Assembly: GCA_014859465.1 (NCBI GenBank)
Contig: JACUUF010000015.1
Span: 1 to 47,732, forward strand
Origin: Methyloprofundus sp.
Lineage (GTDB): Bacteria > Pseudomonadota > Gammaproteobacteria > Methylococcales > Methylomonadaceae
Direction of reading: 5' to 3'
DNA: 47,732 nucleotides
This document shows, one piece after another, positions 16,208-25,400 of this stretch. Numbering within the stretch: the first letter of the stretch is position 1; every line of letters begins with the position of its first letter. Position numbers and translations under genes: made by a program. The notes beneath the pieces are model-generated. The model saw nothing but the letters and a program-made list of their open reading frames with translations. It was not told the origin of the DNA and did no database searches.

Positions 16208-16578
16208 GAGATTTGGGTTAATAAGCCTTAAGCTTTGTTTTTACTGTTCTTATTGCTTTAGTTTTACTGGGTTTAAATAAGAAAAAGAACTTTTTGCAAA
16301 AAGAAGTTTCAACAAAGCGGCTTGAAAAAGATACTTAATATCTGATACTTAGACAATTTGATTTGCGGCATTTACAAACGCGACTTTCTCAAGCAGGATT
16401 ATTTTCACTCGGTCGCGCAGAAGCTTCAGTTATGCTAACCTTGGACTCCGTGAGCTATTTGCTTAAAAGAGCAACAGATAAGCAAACTATTCCAGTAGGT
16501 AAAAAACCGCATGGATTAACCTTGGAGAAGCGAGCTTTTAGCGGCATGACAGTAAGTATAAGCCCCCTAGCAATCCAG
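16208..16578. other. Intergenic region without recognised content
   Basis: 371 bp between convergent glgP and the phosphoesterase gene. An open frame runs through much of it on the plus strand but has no ribosome site, no family resemblance and overlaps the end of the opposite gene. A small imperfect palindrome, CTTTTTGCAAAAAG, lies near 16290. No clear terminator is seen. Confidence 0.4.
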
Positions 16579-17376
16579 TTAATTGGCTTGGTTGAGTGCG
16601 TTAAGACTTACCGTATCATTAAGCGTTGCTTCTGATTCTGTGATGGACCATTTTATCAGCTCTAGGGAGCCATCATTGTGCTCTACAATCGCACTACAAC
16701 TTTCCACGAAATCTCCGGTGTTAATATATAAAAAACCATCCATGTCTTTAATTTCTGCATGATGTATATGGCCGCAAATAACACCATCGAGATTTTGATC
16801 TTTAAGTGTGTTGACGATACTTGCTTCATAATCAGAAATAAATTGCACCGCATTCTTCACTTTAAACTTCACATAAGCTGCGAGAGAGAAATTTGATTGT
16901 ATGTTAAGCCTCCTTCTAACAGTACGAATAATCCTGTTGACCCAGAGCAGGAAGTCATAGCCATCATTGCCTATCTTGGCAATCCACTTGTGACATTGGG
17001 CAATTGTGTCGTATTCATCACCATGGACAATGAGGAATCTTTTTCCTGAGGCGGTGGTATGTACGGCTGTTTTTTTAACCGTGATATCACCAAAAACATA
17101 GTTATCGTATTCTCTGACATTTTCGTCATGATTGCCGGGTATATAGATGACTTGCGTACCATGCCGCGCTTTACGCAAAATCTTTTGAATGACTGTATTA
17201 TGGGCGGTAGGCCAATACATTTTCTTGGCAAGAGACCAAAAATCGATAATATCGCCGACTAAATAAAGGGTTTCACTTTCATTGTATTTTAAAAAATCAA
17301 GAAGCACATCAGCTTGGCACTGAGTGGAACCTAAATGTAAATCTGAAATCCAGATGGTTCGATAGGTATTATTCAT
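16579..17376 (-). CDS. UDP-2,3-diacylglucosamine diphosphatase-like metallophosphoesterase
   Basis: Calcineurin-type metallophosphoesterase of the LpxH superfamily, 265 residues from the ATG at 17376 (a TTG two codons upstream is less likely). Metal-binding motifs appear in order: SDLHLGS, GDIIDFW, PGNHDE, HGDEYD and CGHIHHAE. LpxH removes UMP from UDP-diacylglucosamine in lipid A synthesis. This protein belongs to a related, somewhat longer group often annotated with the same name, and its substrate is not certain from sequence. It stands alone on the minus strand. Confidence 0.82.
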   Translation of the reverse strand: MNNTYRTIWISDLHLGSTQCQADVLLDFLKYNESETLYLVGDIIDFWSLAKKMYWPTAHNTVIQKILRKARHGTQVIYIPGNHDENVREYDNYVFGDITVKKTAVHTTASGKRFLIVHGDEYDTIAQCHKWIAKIGNDGYDFLLWVNRIIRTVRRRLNIQSNFSLAAYVKFKVKNAVQFISDYEASIVNTLKDQNLDGVICGHIHHAEIKDMDGFLYINTGDFVESCSAIVEHNDGSLELIKWSITESEATLNDTVSLNALNQAN

Positions 17377-17595
17377 AATCAAACTCTTGGTATTTTAATG
17401 GACGAAAAATTTTATTAGTTGCCACTGTGGCTACTGAAACAGTTTGAATACTATCAGAGATAGATGAAATTTATGTTACAGCGTGTAAATAGTTAATCCT
17501 TCATAATAATGTCAAGAAAATTGCTTACCATTGATGTCTAGTTAAACATAAGACTAAGAAAATATGGAACTTTCTCTCCTGACATTAGCGATTGT

Positions 17596-20500
17596 TCATT
17601 TAGATAGTGTTGGTAAAACCTTAAATTTACCATAGCGTAATAACATCAGCGGTAATAAGAGTAAATTAAGTAAAGTCGATGAAGCAAGCCCGCCGATAAT
17701 AATGGCCGCCATTGGCCCCATGATTTCTAAGCCCGGATTATCACTATTAAAAGCAATAGGAGACATCGCTAATGCAGTCACTAAGGCGGTCATGAGAATA
17801 GAGGGCAAGCGTTCCTGAGCGCCTTTTAGCATAGTGTCTAAATGCCACTCTAAACCCTCATCTTCGACCAGATGTTGATAGTGTGATAGCAGCATAATGC
17901 TGTTCCGCACGGTAATACCAAATAAAGTAATAAAGCCAATCATAGAACCAACGGATAAGGTGGCATCAGTTAGAATAACAGCGACTATACCGCCGATAAG
18001 TGAAAAAGGAATATTGATTAAAGTAATGCCTACATGGCGCAGATTATTAATGGCGATATAAATAAAAATAAGCACTCCAACACTGGCCAGTAGTGCATGC
18101 AATATTAACTCTTGTTTGGCTTGCGCTTGTTCAATAGCGGCCCCGGTATATTCTGGGTAAGTGCTATCTTCAAAGCTAATATTACTGCTGACTTTTGCTT
18201 TTAGTTCTTGCATAAACGACGCGACATCACGCCCTGTGACATTGCAGGTAATGCTTTGTCTTCTTTGTGCATTTTGATGCAGAATATTGTAACGCCCTTC
18301 ATTATGTTTAATATCTGCGACTTCATCGAGAGTAATCAGTTTGCCGCTCAGCGTGCGCAGTGGTAATTGTTCGATAAGATCGGGTTGCTGGCGCCATTCA
18401 GGCTTTAAGGTCAGCGCTATATTGTAACTCCGGTTACCTTGTAAGTGCGTGCCGACCACTTGCCCTTCATAAGCGGCTTGGACAGTTTGTAAGACTTGTT
18501 GGGCTTGTACGCCCCAGAATTTGAGTTTATCTTGATTGAGATGGATTTGAATGAATGGCGTGCCGGGAGGAGAGCGTAATTGTATGTCAGTCGCGCCTGA
18601 AATTTCTTGCATTAATGCCGCGACTTCTTGGGCTTTTTTATCTAGCTGATTTAAGTCATTGCCATAAATATTAACCACAACAGGCGAAGTGTAGCCGGAA
18701 ATAGTTTCATCTATCCGCTCGGTTAAAAAGGTATTGGCTTCAAATAATAGCCCTGGGAAATCGGCTAGAATTTCGCGTAATTGTTCTAATACATCGTGTT
18801 GATCTGCACCAGAAACAGGTTTTAGGCGTATTTCATATTCGCTGTAATGACTGCCATAGGTATCAGCGCCCCGCTCAGCACGGCCTGTCCATTGAGAAAC
18901 AGACTCGATTTGCGGGATGTCTTGCAGTCGTGCAGTAATTTGTTTGCCCTGACGAATCGATTCTTGTAACGACGTACCCGGAATGCTGGTGGTGTGAACG
19001 ATATAATGACCTTCGCGCAATTCAGGTAAAAACTTATTACCCAAGGTAAAAAATTGGCTCAGCATAAAAACAGACAAAATCAAACTAATCAGGGCAATCA
19101 GCTTGAAATGTGTGGCAATAGCGCTGAGCAAACGCGTGTAAAGTGGATTTAATAAACGAATCAGCGGCGGCGTGGTATTCAACTGTATATTGTTACTTAA
19201 AAATACAAAACAAAGCGCGGGCGTGAGCGTTAGAGCAACGATTAGTGACATTAAAATTGCTAGAATGTAGGCGTACCCGAGTGGCGCAAATAGCCGCCCA
19301 GCAACGCCTTCTAAGGTTAATAGTGGCACAAACACTAACGCCACAATAAAGCTGGCATAAACCACCGAGCTCCGTACTTCAATCGAAGCGGCATAAACGA
19401 CGTGTTGCGTGGCGAGTGGTTTAGCTAATGCGCGGTTTTCGCGTAAACGGCGGAAAATATTTTCGGTATCAATAATGGCATCATCAACCACTTCGCCTAA
19501 AGCAATGGCTAGGCCGCCTAACACCATGATATTAAGATTAACACCAAATTCGAGCAAAACCGCAGCAGCACTGATTAAAGAAATGGGAATGGCAGCAGCG
19601 ACAATAAACGCGGTGCGTAGATTATATAAGAAGGCATATAAAATAAGCACGACAAATAAGCCACCTAAAAGCAAATGGCTGGACAGGTTGCTGACTGAGT
19701 TTTGTATATAATCGGCGGGGCGAAATAAGTGACTATAGAAATTAATCTGCTGATCGGCAAACAAAGGTTCAAAGGCGGTTAACGCTTGTTCGACGGCATT
19801 GGAAACGGTTAATGTATTAGCATCAAATTGACCAATAACCATCATTACGATCCCTGATTCACCCATAATTTGTGCGGCACCAATTGCAGGCTCTGGCGCA
19901 TATTGAATGTCCGCTATATCGCCTAAGAGTAAAGTGTTGTTATCGCTATATCTTATAATGCTTTGGCCTAATTGTTCTGGCGTCGTTGCTAAACCAGTGA
20001 CTTGTAGCGTAAAGCGTTGATTACTGTTTTCTATAAACCCACCCCCTTGTATCTTGCCTATGTGCGTGGCAGCTTCGATGACTTCATTGATGGATAAATT
20101 GAAGTGTTGTAATTTTATGGGATCGAGTTGGATTTGAACTTGTCTAATATCCCCACCAAAAATATTGACATCGGCAACGCCATGTACCGCTAGCAAACGC
20201 GGCACAAGCAAGGTATCCACTAGATCCCGTAATTGCATCAGGTTTTTATGTTTGGAGTTGAGGCCAATGGTGAGTACGGTTGCCGAAGAAGAAGTCAGCG
20301 GAACGGGGGTTGGTGTATGTACACCTTCAGGAAGTTGTGTACTCAAACTAGATAGGCGCTCAGTGACTAATTGGCGGTTACGATAAATATCACTGTGTTC
20401 ATCGAAAATCGCGGTGACGATTGAAAGTCCTTGTATCGATTCAGAGCGTAAGGTGTTTAAGCCGAGTAAACCACTGAGTGAGGATTCGATTCTTTGCGAC

Positions 20501-20733
20501 ACTAAGATCTCGACTTGTTCGGCTGAAAATCCAGGGGACTCTGTTTGAATAATAATTTGTTTGGGCGAAAACTCAGGAAAAACATCTAAGCCTGCGTTGG
20601 CAAAGCGATAGCTCCCGTAGCATAAAATCAATAAGGCTATAGTTATGACAATGCCGTAAAAGCGAATCGAGAATCGCATGAGATGTGCAAGCATAGGTGT
20701 TGGGTTAATGTATGGATTTAAGGTAACAGGCAA
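17596..20733 (-). CDS. Heavy-metal-efflux (HME) type RND transporter permease, CusA/CzcA family
   Basis: Proton-driven inner-membrane pump of a tripartite efflux system, 1045 residues with the two-fold RND layout: TM1 near 20-40, a periplasmic loop to about 345, six TMs, then a second half. The HME-like signatures are DVFPEFSPKQIIIQTESPGFSAEQVE and, in TM4, ALGEVVDDAIIDTENIFRRLRE, carrying the proton-relay aspartates. The TTG at 20733 is preferred because GGAG lies six bases upstream, while the in-frame ATG at 20694 has no ribosome site. The adaptor gene lies upstream on the same strand; no outer-membrane channel gene is adjacent. Substrate, whether metal or other, is not determinable. Confidence 0.88.
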   Translation of the reverse strand: MPVTLNPYINPTPMLAHLMRFSIRFYGIVITIALLILCYGSYRFANAGLDVFPEFSPKQIIIQTESPGFSAEQVEILVSQRIESSLSGLLGLNTLRSESIQGLSIVTAIFDEHSDIYRNRQLVTERLSSLSTQLPEGVHTPTPVPLTSSSATVLTIGLNSKHKNLMQLRDLVDTLLVPRLLAVHGVADVNIFGGDIRQVQIQLDPIKLQHFNLSINEVIEAATHIGKIQGGGFIENSNQRFTLQVTGLATTPEQLGQSIIRYSDNNTLLLGDIADIQYAPEPAIGAAQIMGESGIVMMVIGQFDANTLTVSNAVEQALTAFEPLFADQQINFYSHLFRPADYIQNSVSNLSSHLLLGGLFVVLILYAFLYNLRTAFIVAAAIPISLISAAAVLLEFGVNLNIMVLGGLAIALGEVVDDAIIDTENIFRRLRENRALAKPLATQHVVYAASIEVRSSVVYASFIVALVFVPLLTLEGVAGRLFAPLGYAYILAILMSLIVALTLTPALCFVFLSNNIQLNTTPPLIRLLNPLYTRLLSAIATHFKLIALISLILSVFMLSQFFTLGNKFLPELREGHYIVHTTSIPGTSLQESIRQGKQITARLQDIPQIESVSQWTGRAERGADTYGSHYSEYEIRLKPVSGADQHDVLEQLREILADFPGLLFEANTFLTERIDETISGYTSPVVVNIYGNDLNQLDKKAQEVAALMQEISGATDIQLRSPPGTPFIQIHLNQDKLKFWGVQAQQVLQTVQAAYEGQVVGTHLQGNRSYNIALTLKPEWRQQPDLIEQLPLRTLSGKLITLDEVADIKHNEGRYNILHQNAQRRQSITCNVTGRDVASFMQELKAKVSSNISFEDSTYPEYTGAAIEQAQAKQELILHALLASVGVLIFIYIAINNLRHVGITLINIPFSLIGGIVAVILTDATLSVGSMIGFITLFGITVRNSIMLLSHYQHLVEDEGLEWHLDTMLKGAQERLPSILMTALVTALAMSPIAFNSDNPGLEIMGPMAAIIIGGLASSTLLNLLLLPLMLLRYGKFKVLPTLSK

Positions 20734-20902
20734 TAAATACTCCGCTAACTATCCTTGATAGTTGCCATGCTCTGGCCTGGGAACTTAAAGGCAATACTTC
20801 AGCGTTACCTGACATTGTGCAGTGTCACAGGCGCTATTAGGAGCGTAGGAATGATTGGCAGAGGGGGGTATTTATTACGGTTTGGAAGCTGCTATGTTGT
20901 TT

Positions 20903-21883
20903 TTAATCATCATCGTCATTAGCAGGAATTTGACCGCGAAATTCTTCCGATAAGAGCATTTGTACGCCATTAATCACCAGTATGTCATCTTGTTGTAACG
21001 CCTGCTGGATAAAGTAATTGCCTGAATTTATCAGTTTTTTCTGATCGATTTGCATACGTTTAAAGTGTTGGTCATCGATTTGCGTGTAAACAAAGGCTTG
21101 ACCTAAGTGCCAGACTAAAGCAGATGCTGGAATAATCACGCCAGATAGGGGAGTTTCTTGCGTTGGAATTTGAGCCTTGACACGTCGATGATGTCCGTCA
21201 AATGCACTATCAGTCAGGTAAAAATAGGGCGTGCCCGCTTGTTGGCTTATGCCGGAGATAGGGGCATAAGAAATTAACTGTGCCGATTGTTCGGATTCAT
21301 TTTGATTGGCGTTTTGTAGGGTAACAGTAGTTGGTGGCGTTGCTAATTGCGTAGGGAGATAAAGCAAGTAAAGCTGTTGCTGACCTTGACTGAGGTTAAG
21401 AAAGTGAGGGTCTTGATCGCTTAAAAACCAGTGGCTGACGGTTTTCCCCCATTGCGCTTCTGATTGTAGGCGTAGTGTCGCGCTTTGATATTGAGTCGTT
21501 TGAACATTGACTTTGGCAATATCTAGCAGGTTTTTTTGTTCGCGTAATTTGCGTGTGGAAAGCGCATTTTCATGTTGTAAATTTTGTGCGAGTAGCATAT
21601 TGCGTTGCGCTTGCTCTAGTTGTAAGAGCGCCGTTTGTTGTTCTGCCGAAGCTTTAAAATAATTAGCACGCGCTTGGAGTAATGGGACTAAGTCGACTAA
21701 GCTCGCAAAAGTTTCAATTTTGGGATTAAAGAAAGTGTTATGTAATTTTATGGTCGTTATGCCACTTACTCGTTGTATCGACTTTTCAATGGCGAGATTA
21801 TGCTCAGTCATGCTGTCGTCGGCATGACTCGTAAAGCTCAATAGGAGGAGGCATGAAATAACTAAGCAGTGTAGTAGTGACAT
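20903..21883 (-). CDS. Periplasmic adaptor subunit of the RND pump
   Basis: Membrane-fusion (HlyD/CusB-like) protein, 326 residues with a signal peptide (MSLLHCLVISCLLLLSFTSHA). A helical hairpin region of about 70-150 is rich in Q, L and A (ASAEQQTALLQLEQAQRNMLLAQNLQ). A beta domain follows with PLSGVIIPASALVWHLGQAFVYTQIDDQHFKRMQI, typical of the family, and the protein ends in ANDDDD, an unusual acidic tail that might bind cations. It is shorter than most CusB/CzcB proteins. It lies 169 bp upstream of the permease gene on the same strand and is almost certainly its partner. Confidence 0.8.
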   Translation of the reverse strand: MSLLHCLVISCLLLLSFTSHADDSMTEHNLAIEKSIQRVSGITTIKLHNTFFNPKIETFASLVDLVPLLQARANYFKASAEQQTALLQLEQAQRNMLLAQNLQHENALSTRKLREQKNLLDIAKVNVQTTQYQSATLRLQSEAQWGKTVSHWFLSDQDPHFLNLSQGQQQLYLLYLPTQLATPPTTVTLQNANQNESEQSAQLISYAPISGISQQAGTPYFYLTDSAFDGHHRRVKAQIPTQETPLSGVIIPASALVWHLGQAFVYTQIDDQHFKRMQIDQKKLINSGNYFIQQALQQDDILVINGVQMLLSEEFRGQIPANDDDD

Positions 21884-22125
21884 ATAAATTCTGTGTATTG
21901 GCAGGTCTTGGCGTGTGGCCTTAATCTATGACAGCTAGATGGGGGGCTGTATAAAGCTAAGGCTTATATCTGATTAGTGAATCGCTAACTCAAGTATAGA
22001 GATTAAGTTTTAGTATTATAAGATATTCAAGGTAAAGCGCTGGGGGAAAACCAGCTTTATAGTAAAATAATATTCAAGCAAAGGAATTGTAATCTGTTTT
22101 TAAACCTTAACAAAGTGAGAGAAAA

Positions 22126-22506
22126 ATGAGTGAACTTGCTAAACAATTAAAATATGCCGCGACTCATGAGTGGGTAAAGTTAGAGGGCGATCTTGTCGTT
22201 AAAGTCGGTATTACCGATTTTGCTCAAGAAGAGCTAGGGGATTTAGTTTATATAGAGTTACCGGAAGTAGGGCGGCAACTAGCAGCAAAAGAACAATGCG
22301 CAGTCGTAGAGTCAGTTAAAACGGCTTCTGATTTATTCAGCCCTGTTGCGGGTGAAGTGATCGCCATTAATGAACAGCTAGTAGATGCTCCTGAATTGGT
22401 TAATGAAGATGCTTACGGCACTTGGTTATTTAGTTTAAAAATAGACAGTGCTGCTGATTTAGATGTGCTTTTAGATGCGGATGCTTATGCTGAGTCGATT
22501 GCTTAG
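22126..22506 (+). CDS. gcvH: Glycine cleavage system H protein
   Basis: Lipoyl carrier of the glycine cleavage complex, 126 residues. The lipoylated lysine is K65 in [13 protein letters not shown]. The rest ([35 protein letters not shown] and [27 protein letters not shown]) is standard. It stands alone, without gcvT or gcvP nearby. A small hairpin (about 22033-22059, TAAAG..CTGG/CCAGCTTTA) lies 70 bp upstream; no glycine riboswitch is recognisable. Confidence 0.97.
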   Translation: MSELAKQLKYAATHEWVKLEGDLVVKVGITDFAQEELGDLVYIELPEVGRQLAAKEQCAVVESVKTASDLFSPVAGEVIAINEQLVDAPELVNEDAYGTWLFSLKIDSAADLDVLLDADAYAESIA

Positions 22507-22548
22507 ATTTATTCGGTAACAGTCTCAGTGGTAAAAATGCTGGGCAGT

Positions 22549-22742
22549 ATAAAGTTATCCACAAAAGCTGTGGATAACTTTGTGGGTAATTTGCAAGTAG
22601 TAATGCTAAATGGCTGTAATTATTATGCTTTTGTTAAATTGTTTGAAAACTATACGGTATTATAAATCAGTAACTTACGTGTGATTTTATGAGTGTCATT
22701 GTTTTGGCGTTGCTTTTATTTAGCTTGACAGGATTTTGTGTA
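22549..22742. repeat. Duplicated leader unit 1 with paired DnaA-box-like sequences
   Basis: Hairpin stem AAAGTTATCCACA/TGTGGATAACTTT (22551-22581), 13 bp, loop AAAGC. TTATCCACA is a perfect DnaA-box match (TTATNCACA) and occurs here on both strands. TGTGGGTAA, a one-mismatch form, follows. The hairpin could also serve as a gcvH terminator, although only three T residues close its stem. Confidence 0.65.
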
Positions 22743-22874
22743 CAAGAATAAATAAAAAGGCAAAGGCTGCGGTGAACCTTATGACCGTATTTAGTTGAGG
22801 GTCGTTTGTGTTCAACTTGATAAAGGCACTAAAAATATTTGTAGGTGTTTGGTTTTTAAGTCTTTATGGCTTAA

Positions 22875-23068
22875 ATAAAGTTACCCACAAAAGCTGTGGA
22901 TAACTTTGTGGGTAATTTGCAAGTAGTAATGCTAAATGGCTGTAATTATTACAGTTTTGTTACATTGTCTAAAAAGTATACATCTTTATATATCAATAGC
23001 TTAGAGTGTCTTACGGCGTTTTGCCGAGACTAATTAAAACTATATTTTACTTGACAGGATTTTGTGGA
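22875..23068. repeat. Duplicated leader unit 2, adjacent to dgkA
   Basis: Copy of 22549-22742 at offset 326. The hairpin 22877-22907 has TTACCCACA on the left (one change from unit 1) and TGTGGATAA on the right, followed by TGTGGGTAA. It ends in CTTGACAGGATTTTGTG directly before the dgkA start, so unit 2 is the native leader or promoter of dgkA. Confidence 0.65.
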
Positions 23069-23070
23069 AA

Positions 23071-23430
23071 ATGGCAAATCAAAATGCAAAAGGTATAAAG
23101 CGCATCGTGAATGCGTTCTTTTTTTCAGTAGCCGGTTTTAAGGCGGTATGGAAACATGAAGAGGCTTTTAGACAAGAAATTTATTTATTGATAGTCGCTG
23201 CTCCTTTAGCACTTTGGTTGACCGAAAATAATATCGAAAGGATATTATTGATTGGTAGTTTGGTGGGGGTATTGCTCGTTGAATTATTAAATTCAGCGGT
23301 TGAAGCGGCTATTGATAGGATAGGATTTGAGCATCATGAGCTGTCAGGTAGAGCAAAAGATATAGGTTCTGCTGCAGTTATGTTATCGTTGGCATTAGCC
23401 GCGTTAACGTGGGCGTTGATTTTAATTTAA
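23071..23430 (+). CDS. dgkA: Diacylglycerol kinase DgkA
   Basis: Small trimeric inner-membrane kinase that recycles diacylglycerol to phosphatidic acid. The ATG at 23071 gives 119 residues (MANQNAKGIKRIVNAFFFS), like the E. coli protein (122). Three membrane spans and the family motif ELLNSAVEAAIDRIGFEHHELSGRAKDIGSAAVM are present, with catalytic glutamate and conserved FRQEIY. A TTG three codons upstream is possible but too close to the only AGGA. It is followed 15 bp later by a kinase gene on the same strand. Confidence 0.95.
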   Translation: MANQNAKGIKRIVNAFFFSVAGFKAVWKHEEAFRQEIYLLIVAAPLALWLTENNIERILLIGSLVGVLLVELLNSAVEAAIDRIGFEHHELSGRAKDIGSAAVMLSLALAALTWALILI

Positions 23431-23445
23431 GAGGAAAAGAAATAA

Positions 23446-24378
23446 ATGAGTGCATTGATTTGTGGATCTATGGCTTACGACACGATTATGGTGTTTCATG
23501 ACCAATTTAAAAACCATATTCTGCCTGATAAAGTACATATGCTGAATGTGTCTTTTTTGGTGCCTGTGATTCGTAGAGAGTTTGGTGGTTGTGCCGGCAA
23601 TATCGCGTATAACTTAAAATTATTGGGTGAAACACCTAAAATTATGGCCACTGTGGGTCATGATTTTGAGCCGTATGCACAGTGGTTGAGTCAATGTAAA
23701 ATTTCCAGTGATTACATTAGTAAGTTAGATGATCATTACACTGGACAGGCTTATATCACGACTGATCAAGATGATAATCAGATTACCGCTTTTCATCCAG
23801 GGGCAATGAATGAATCGCATCTTAATTCGGTAGCACAAGCCTCTGGTATCGAAATAGGAATTGTTTCTCCTGATGGTAAATTAGGTATGCAGCAGCATGC
23901 TAAAGAGTTTGTTCAGGCAGGAATTCCCTTTATTTTTGATCCAGGTCAAGGTATGCCGATGTTTAGTGGTGAGGAATTACTGGAATTATTAGAGTTGGCG
24001 ACTTGGGCAACTTTTAATGATTATGAGTCGGAATTAATGCAAGAGCGTACGGGTTTAACTTTAGAGCAAATGGCTGAAAAAGTTGACGCTTTAGTGATTA
24101 CTTTAGGTGGAGAGGGTTCAAAGATTTATAGTAATGGTGAATGTATTGATATTCCATCGGTTAAAGCGAAAGAATTAAAAGATCCAACAGGCTGTGGTGA
24201 TGCCTTCCGCGCAGGTTTATTGTTTGGTATTTTGAGTGAATATGATTGGCCAACGACGGGGCGTATTGCGTCGTTATTGGGTGCGATAAAAATTGAACAT
24301 AATGGCACACAAAACCATAGCTTTACGATGACGCAATTTAAGCAACGTTACCAAGAGAGTTTTGGCATGTCGTTTTAG
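23446..24378 (+). CDS. PfkB-family carbohydrate/nucleoside kinase
   Basis: Ribokinase-fold kinase of 310 residues. The N-terminal family signature is EFGGCAGNIAYNLKLLG (near residues 45-61). The C-terminal signature DPTGCGDAFRAGLLFGIL (near 245-262) contains the catalytic aspartate in GCGDA and the anion hole. Proteins this close to it are often labelled adenosine kinase or sugar kinase, but the substrate cannot be fixed by eye. An AGAGGAAAAG ribosome site lies upstream and it probably shares the dgkA transcript (15-bp gap). Confidence 0.88.
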   Translation: MSALICGSMAYDTIMVFHDQFKNHILPDKVHMLNVSFLVPVIRREFGGCAGNIAYNLKLLGETPKIMATVGHDFEPYAQWLSQCKISSDYISKLDDHYTGQAYITTDQDDNQITAFHPGAMNESHLNSVAQASGIEIGIVSPDGKLGMQQHAKEFVQAGIPFIFDPGQGMPMFSGEELLELLELATWATFNDYESELMQERTGLTLEQMAEKVDALVITLGGEGSKIYSNGECIDIPSVKAKELKDPTGCGDAFRAGLLFGILSEYDWPTTGRIASLLGAIKIEHNGTQNHSFTMTQFKQRYQESFGMSF

Positions 24379-24698
24379 GCTGACTTTTTAACGAGACATT
24401 AATGAATGACTTGTAGGGCGTGGCTCAGTGTTTTCTAAATACGTGTGCATAAAACTGCGCCCGACAGTGTTTTAATCTATCTTTGTCTTATGAGCTTTGT
24501 GGGAAATTAAGCGAATGCTTGGAAATCAGCCTTAGCGTATTAGCTGGCAGTGAATCTACTGTGTTATTCGTTGAATATGCCTGAGCATCAAAAAATACCT
24601 GAACAAAAGTATTGTAGATCAACTTTTCTGACAAAAAGCTCAGTTTAATCAGTTTTTGTTACAATGCAACACCCGTTACCCTTGTTTTGCTTGGTTGT
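24379..24698. other. Intergenic region with a dispersed-repeat fragment
   Basis: 320 bp. TGTAGGGCGTGGCT near 24412-24425 matches the conserved core of the dispersed repeats at 5689 and 10051, with GCGCCCGACAG 36 bases further on. The rest is AT-rich and presumably holds the promoter of the HupE-like gene; no clear boxes are seen. Confidence 0.45.
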
Positions 24699-25400
24699 AT
24701 GTATTCTATAAAAAAAATTAGTTTTAACGCTTTATTGCTGCTGCTATTAACGATCTTATTCATACCGGTTGCCTTTGCGCACGGTGTTGATGTGAATACT
24801 AAACAGTTTTTATTGGCTAATCAGGGGGTTGCTATTGGACCTTTTTTATATATAGGTGCGAAGCATATGGTTACTGGCTATGATCATTTGTTATTTTTGC
24901 TTGGGGTTGTTTTCTTTTTGTTCCGTACGCGCGATATTGTTCGTTATGTTAGTCTGTTTACTTTGGGTCATAGTTTAACCTTGTTTTTTGGTGTGTTAGG
25001 TGATGTGGCAGTTAATGCTTATTTAATTGATGCCATTATCGGTTTATCAGTTGTTTATAAAGGCTTTGATAATCTAGGTGGCTTTCAGCGGCTGTTTGCT
25101 TATCAGCCAAATACTCAGGTGGCCGTGTTGGTGTTTGGTTTATTTCATGGCTTGGGCTTGGCGACAAAATTACAGGATTTTGCCTTACCGCAACAAGATT
25201 TATGGAAAAATCTGTTGGCTTTTAATGTCGGAGTTGAGCTGGGGCAAATTTTTGCCTTATTGTTTATTTTACTGGCTTTGAATATTTGGCGGCGGTTTGC
25301 CAGTTATTATGGTTTTGCAGTGCTAGTGAATACTTTATTAATGAGTGGCGGTTTAATTTTATTTGGTTATCAAATGGTTGGCTTTATCTTGATGGTGTAA
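24699..25400 (+). CDS. HupE/UreJ-like membrane protein
   Basis: Integral membrane protein of the HupE/UreJ-2 family, members of which take up or move nickel or related metals. The ATG at 24699 (233 residues) is preferred over a TTG four codons earlier. A signal-like segment ends in PVAFAHGVD. The family signature HMVTGYDHLLFLLGVVFF follows, with LFTLGHSLTL, LIDAIIGLSVVYKG, GLFHGLGLA and FNVGVELGQ in later spans carrying conserved His, Asp and Glu. There are about seven membrane spans. The next gene overlaps its stop (TAATG), implying co-translation. Metal specificity is inferred only from family; no hydrogenase or urease genes are near. Confidence 0.85.
   Translation: MYSIKKISFNALLLLLLTILFIPVAFAHGVDVNTKQFLLANQGVAIGPFLYIGAKHMVTGYDHLLFLLGVVFFLFRTRDIVRYVSLFTLGHSLTLFFGVLGDVAVNAYLIDAIIGLSVVYKGFDNLGGFQRLFAYQPNTQVAVLVFGLFHGLGLATKLQDFALPQQDLWKNLLAFNVGVELGQIFALLFILLALNIWRRFASYYGFAVLVNTLLMSGGLILFGYQMVGFILMV

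Larger units (their letters stand above)
22507..23070. other. Gene-free region built of a diverged 326-bp tandem duplication
   Basis: 564 bp between gcvH and dgkA. Two blocks repeat at an offset of exactly 326: the first from 22549 (again at 22875), near-identical for about 75 bp and then diverging; the last, CTTGACAGGATTTTGTG, at 22724 and 23050. Each unit opens with a hairpin made of TTATCCACA-like sequences. The part after 22740 contains GGCAAAGGCTGCGGTGAAC, loosely like the 5' end of dgkA, so unit 1 may be a decayed copy of the dgkA promoter and start. Confidence 0.7.

Noticed and set aside
16363-16635. 90-residue frame between glgP and the LpxH-like gene
   Set aside because: TTG start without ribosome site, no recognised family, and its end overlaps the opposite gene. 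I considered a decayed transposase but saw no motif to support it.
22033-22059. Glycine riboswitch upstream of gcvH
   Set aside because: Only a simple hairpin is present; none of the conserved paired aptamer elements are recognisable.
22549-22910. Chromosomal replication origin at the DnaA-box-like repeats
   Set aside because: Only about three boxes per unit, no AT-rich unwinding region next to them and no dnaA, dnaN or other origin-linked genes nearby.
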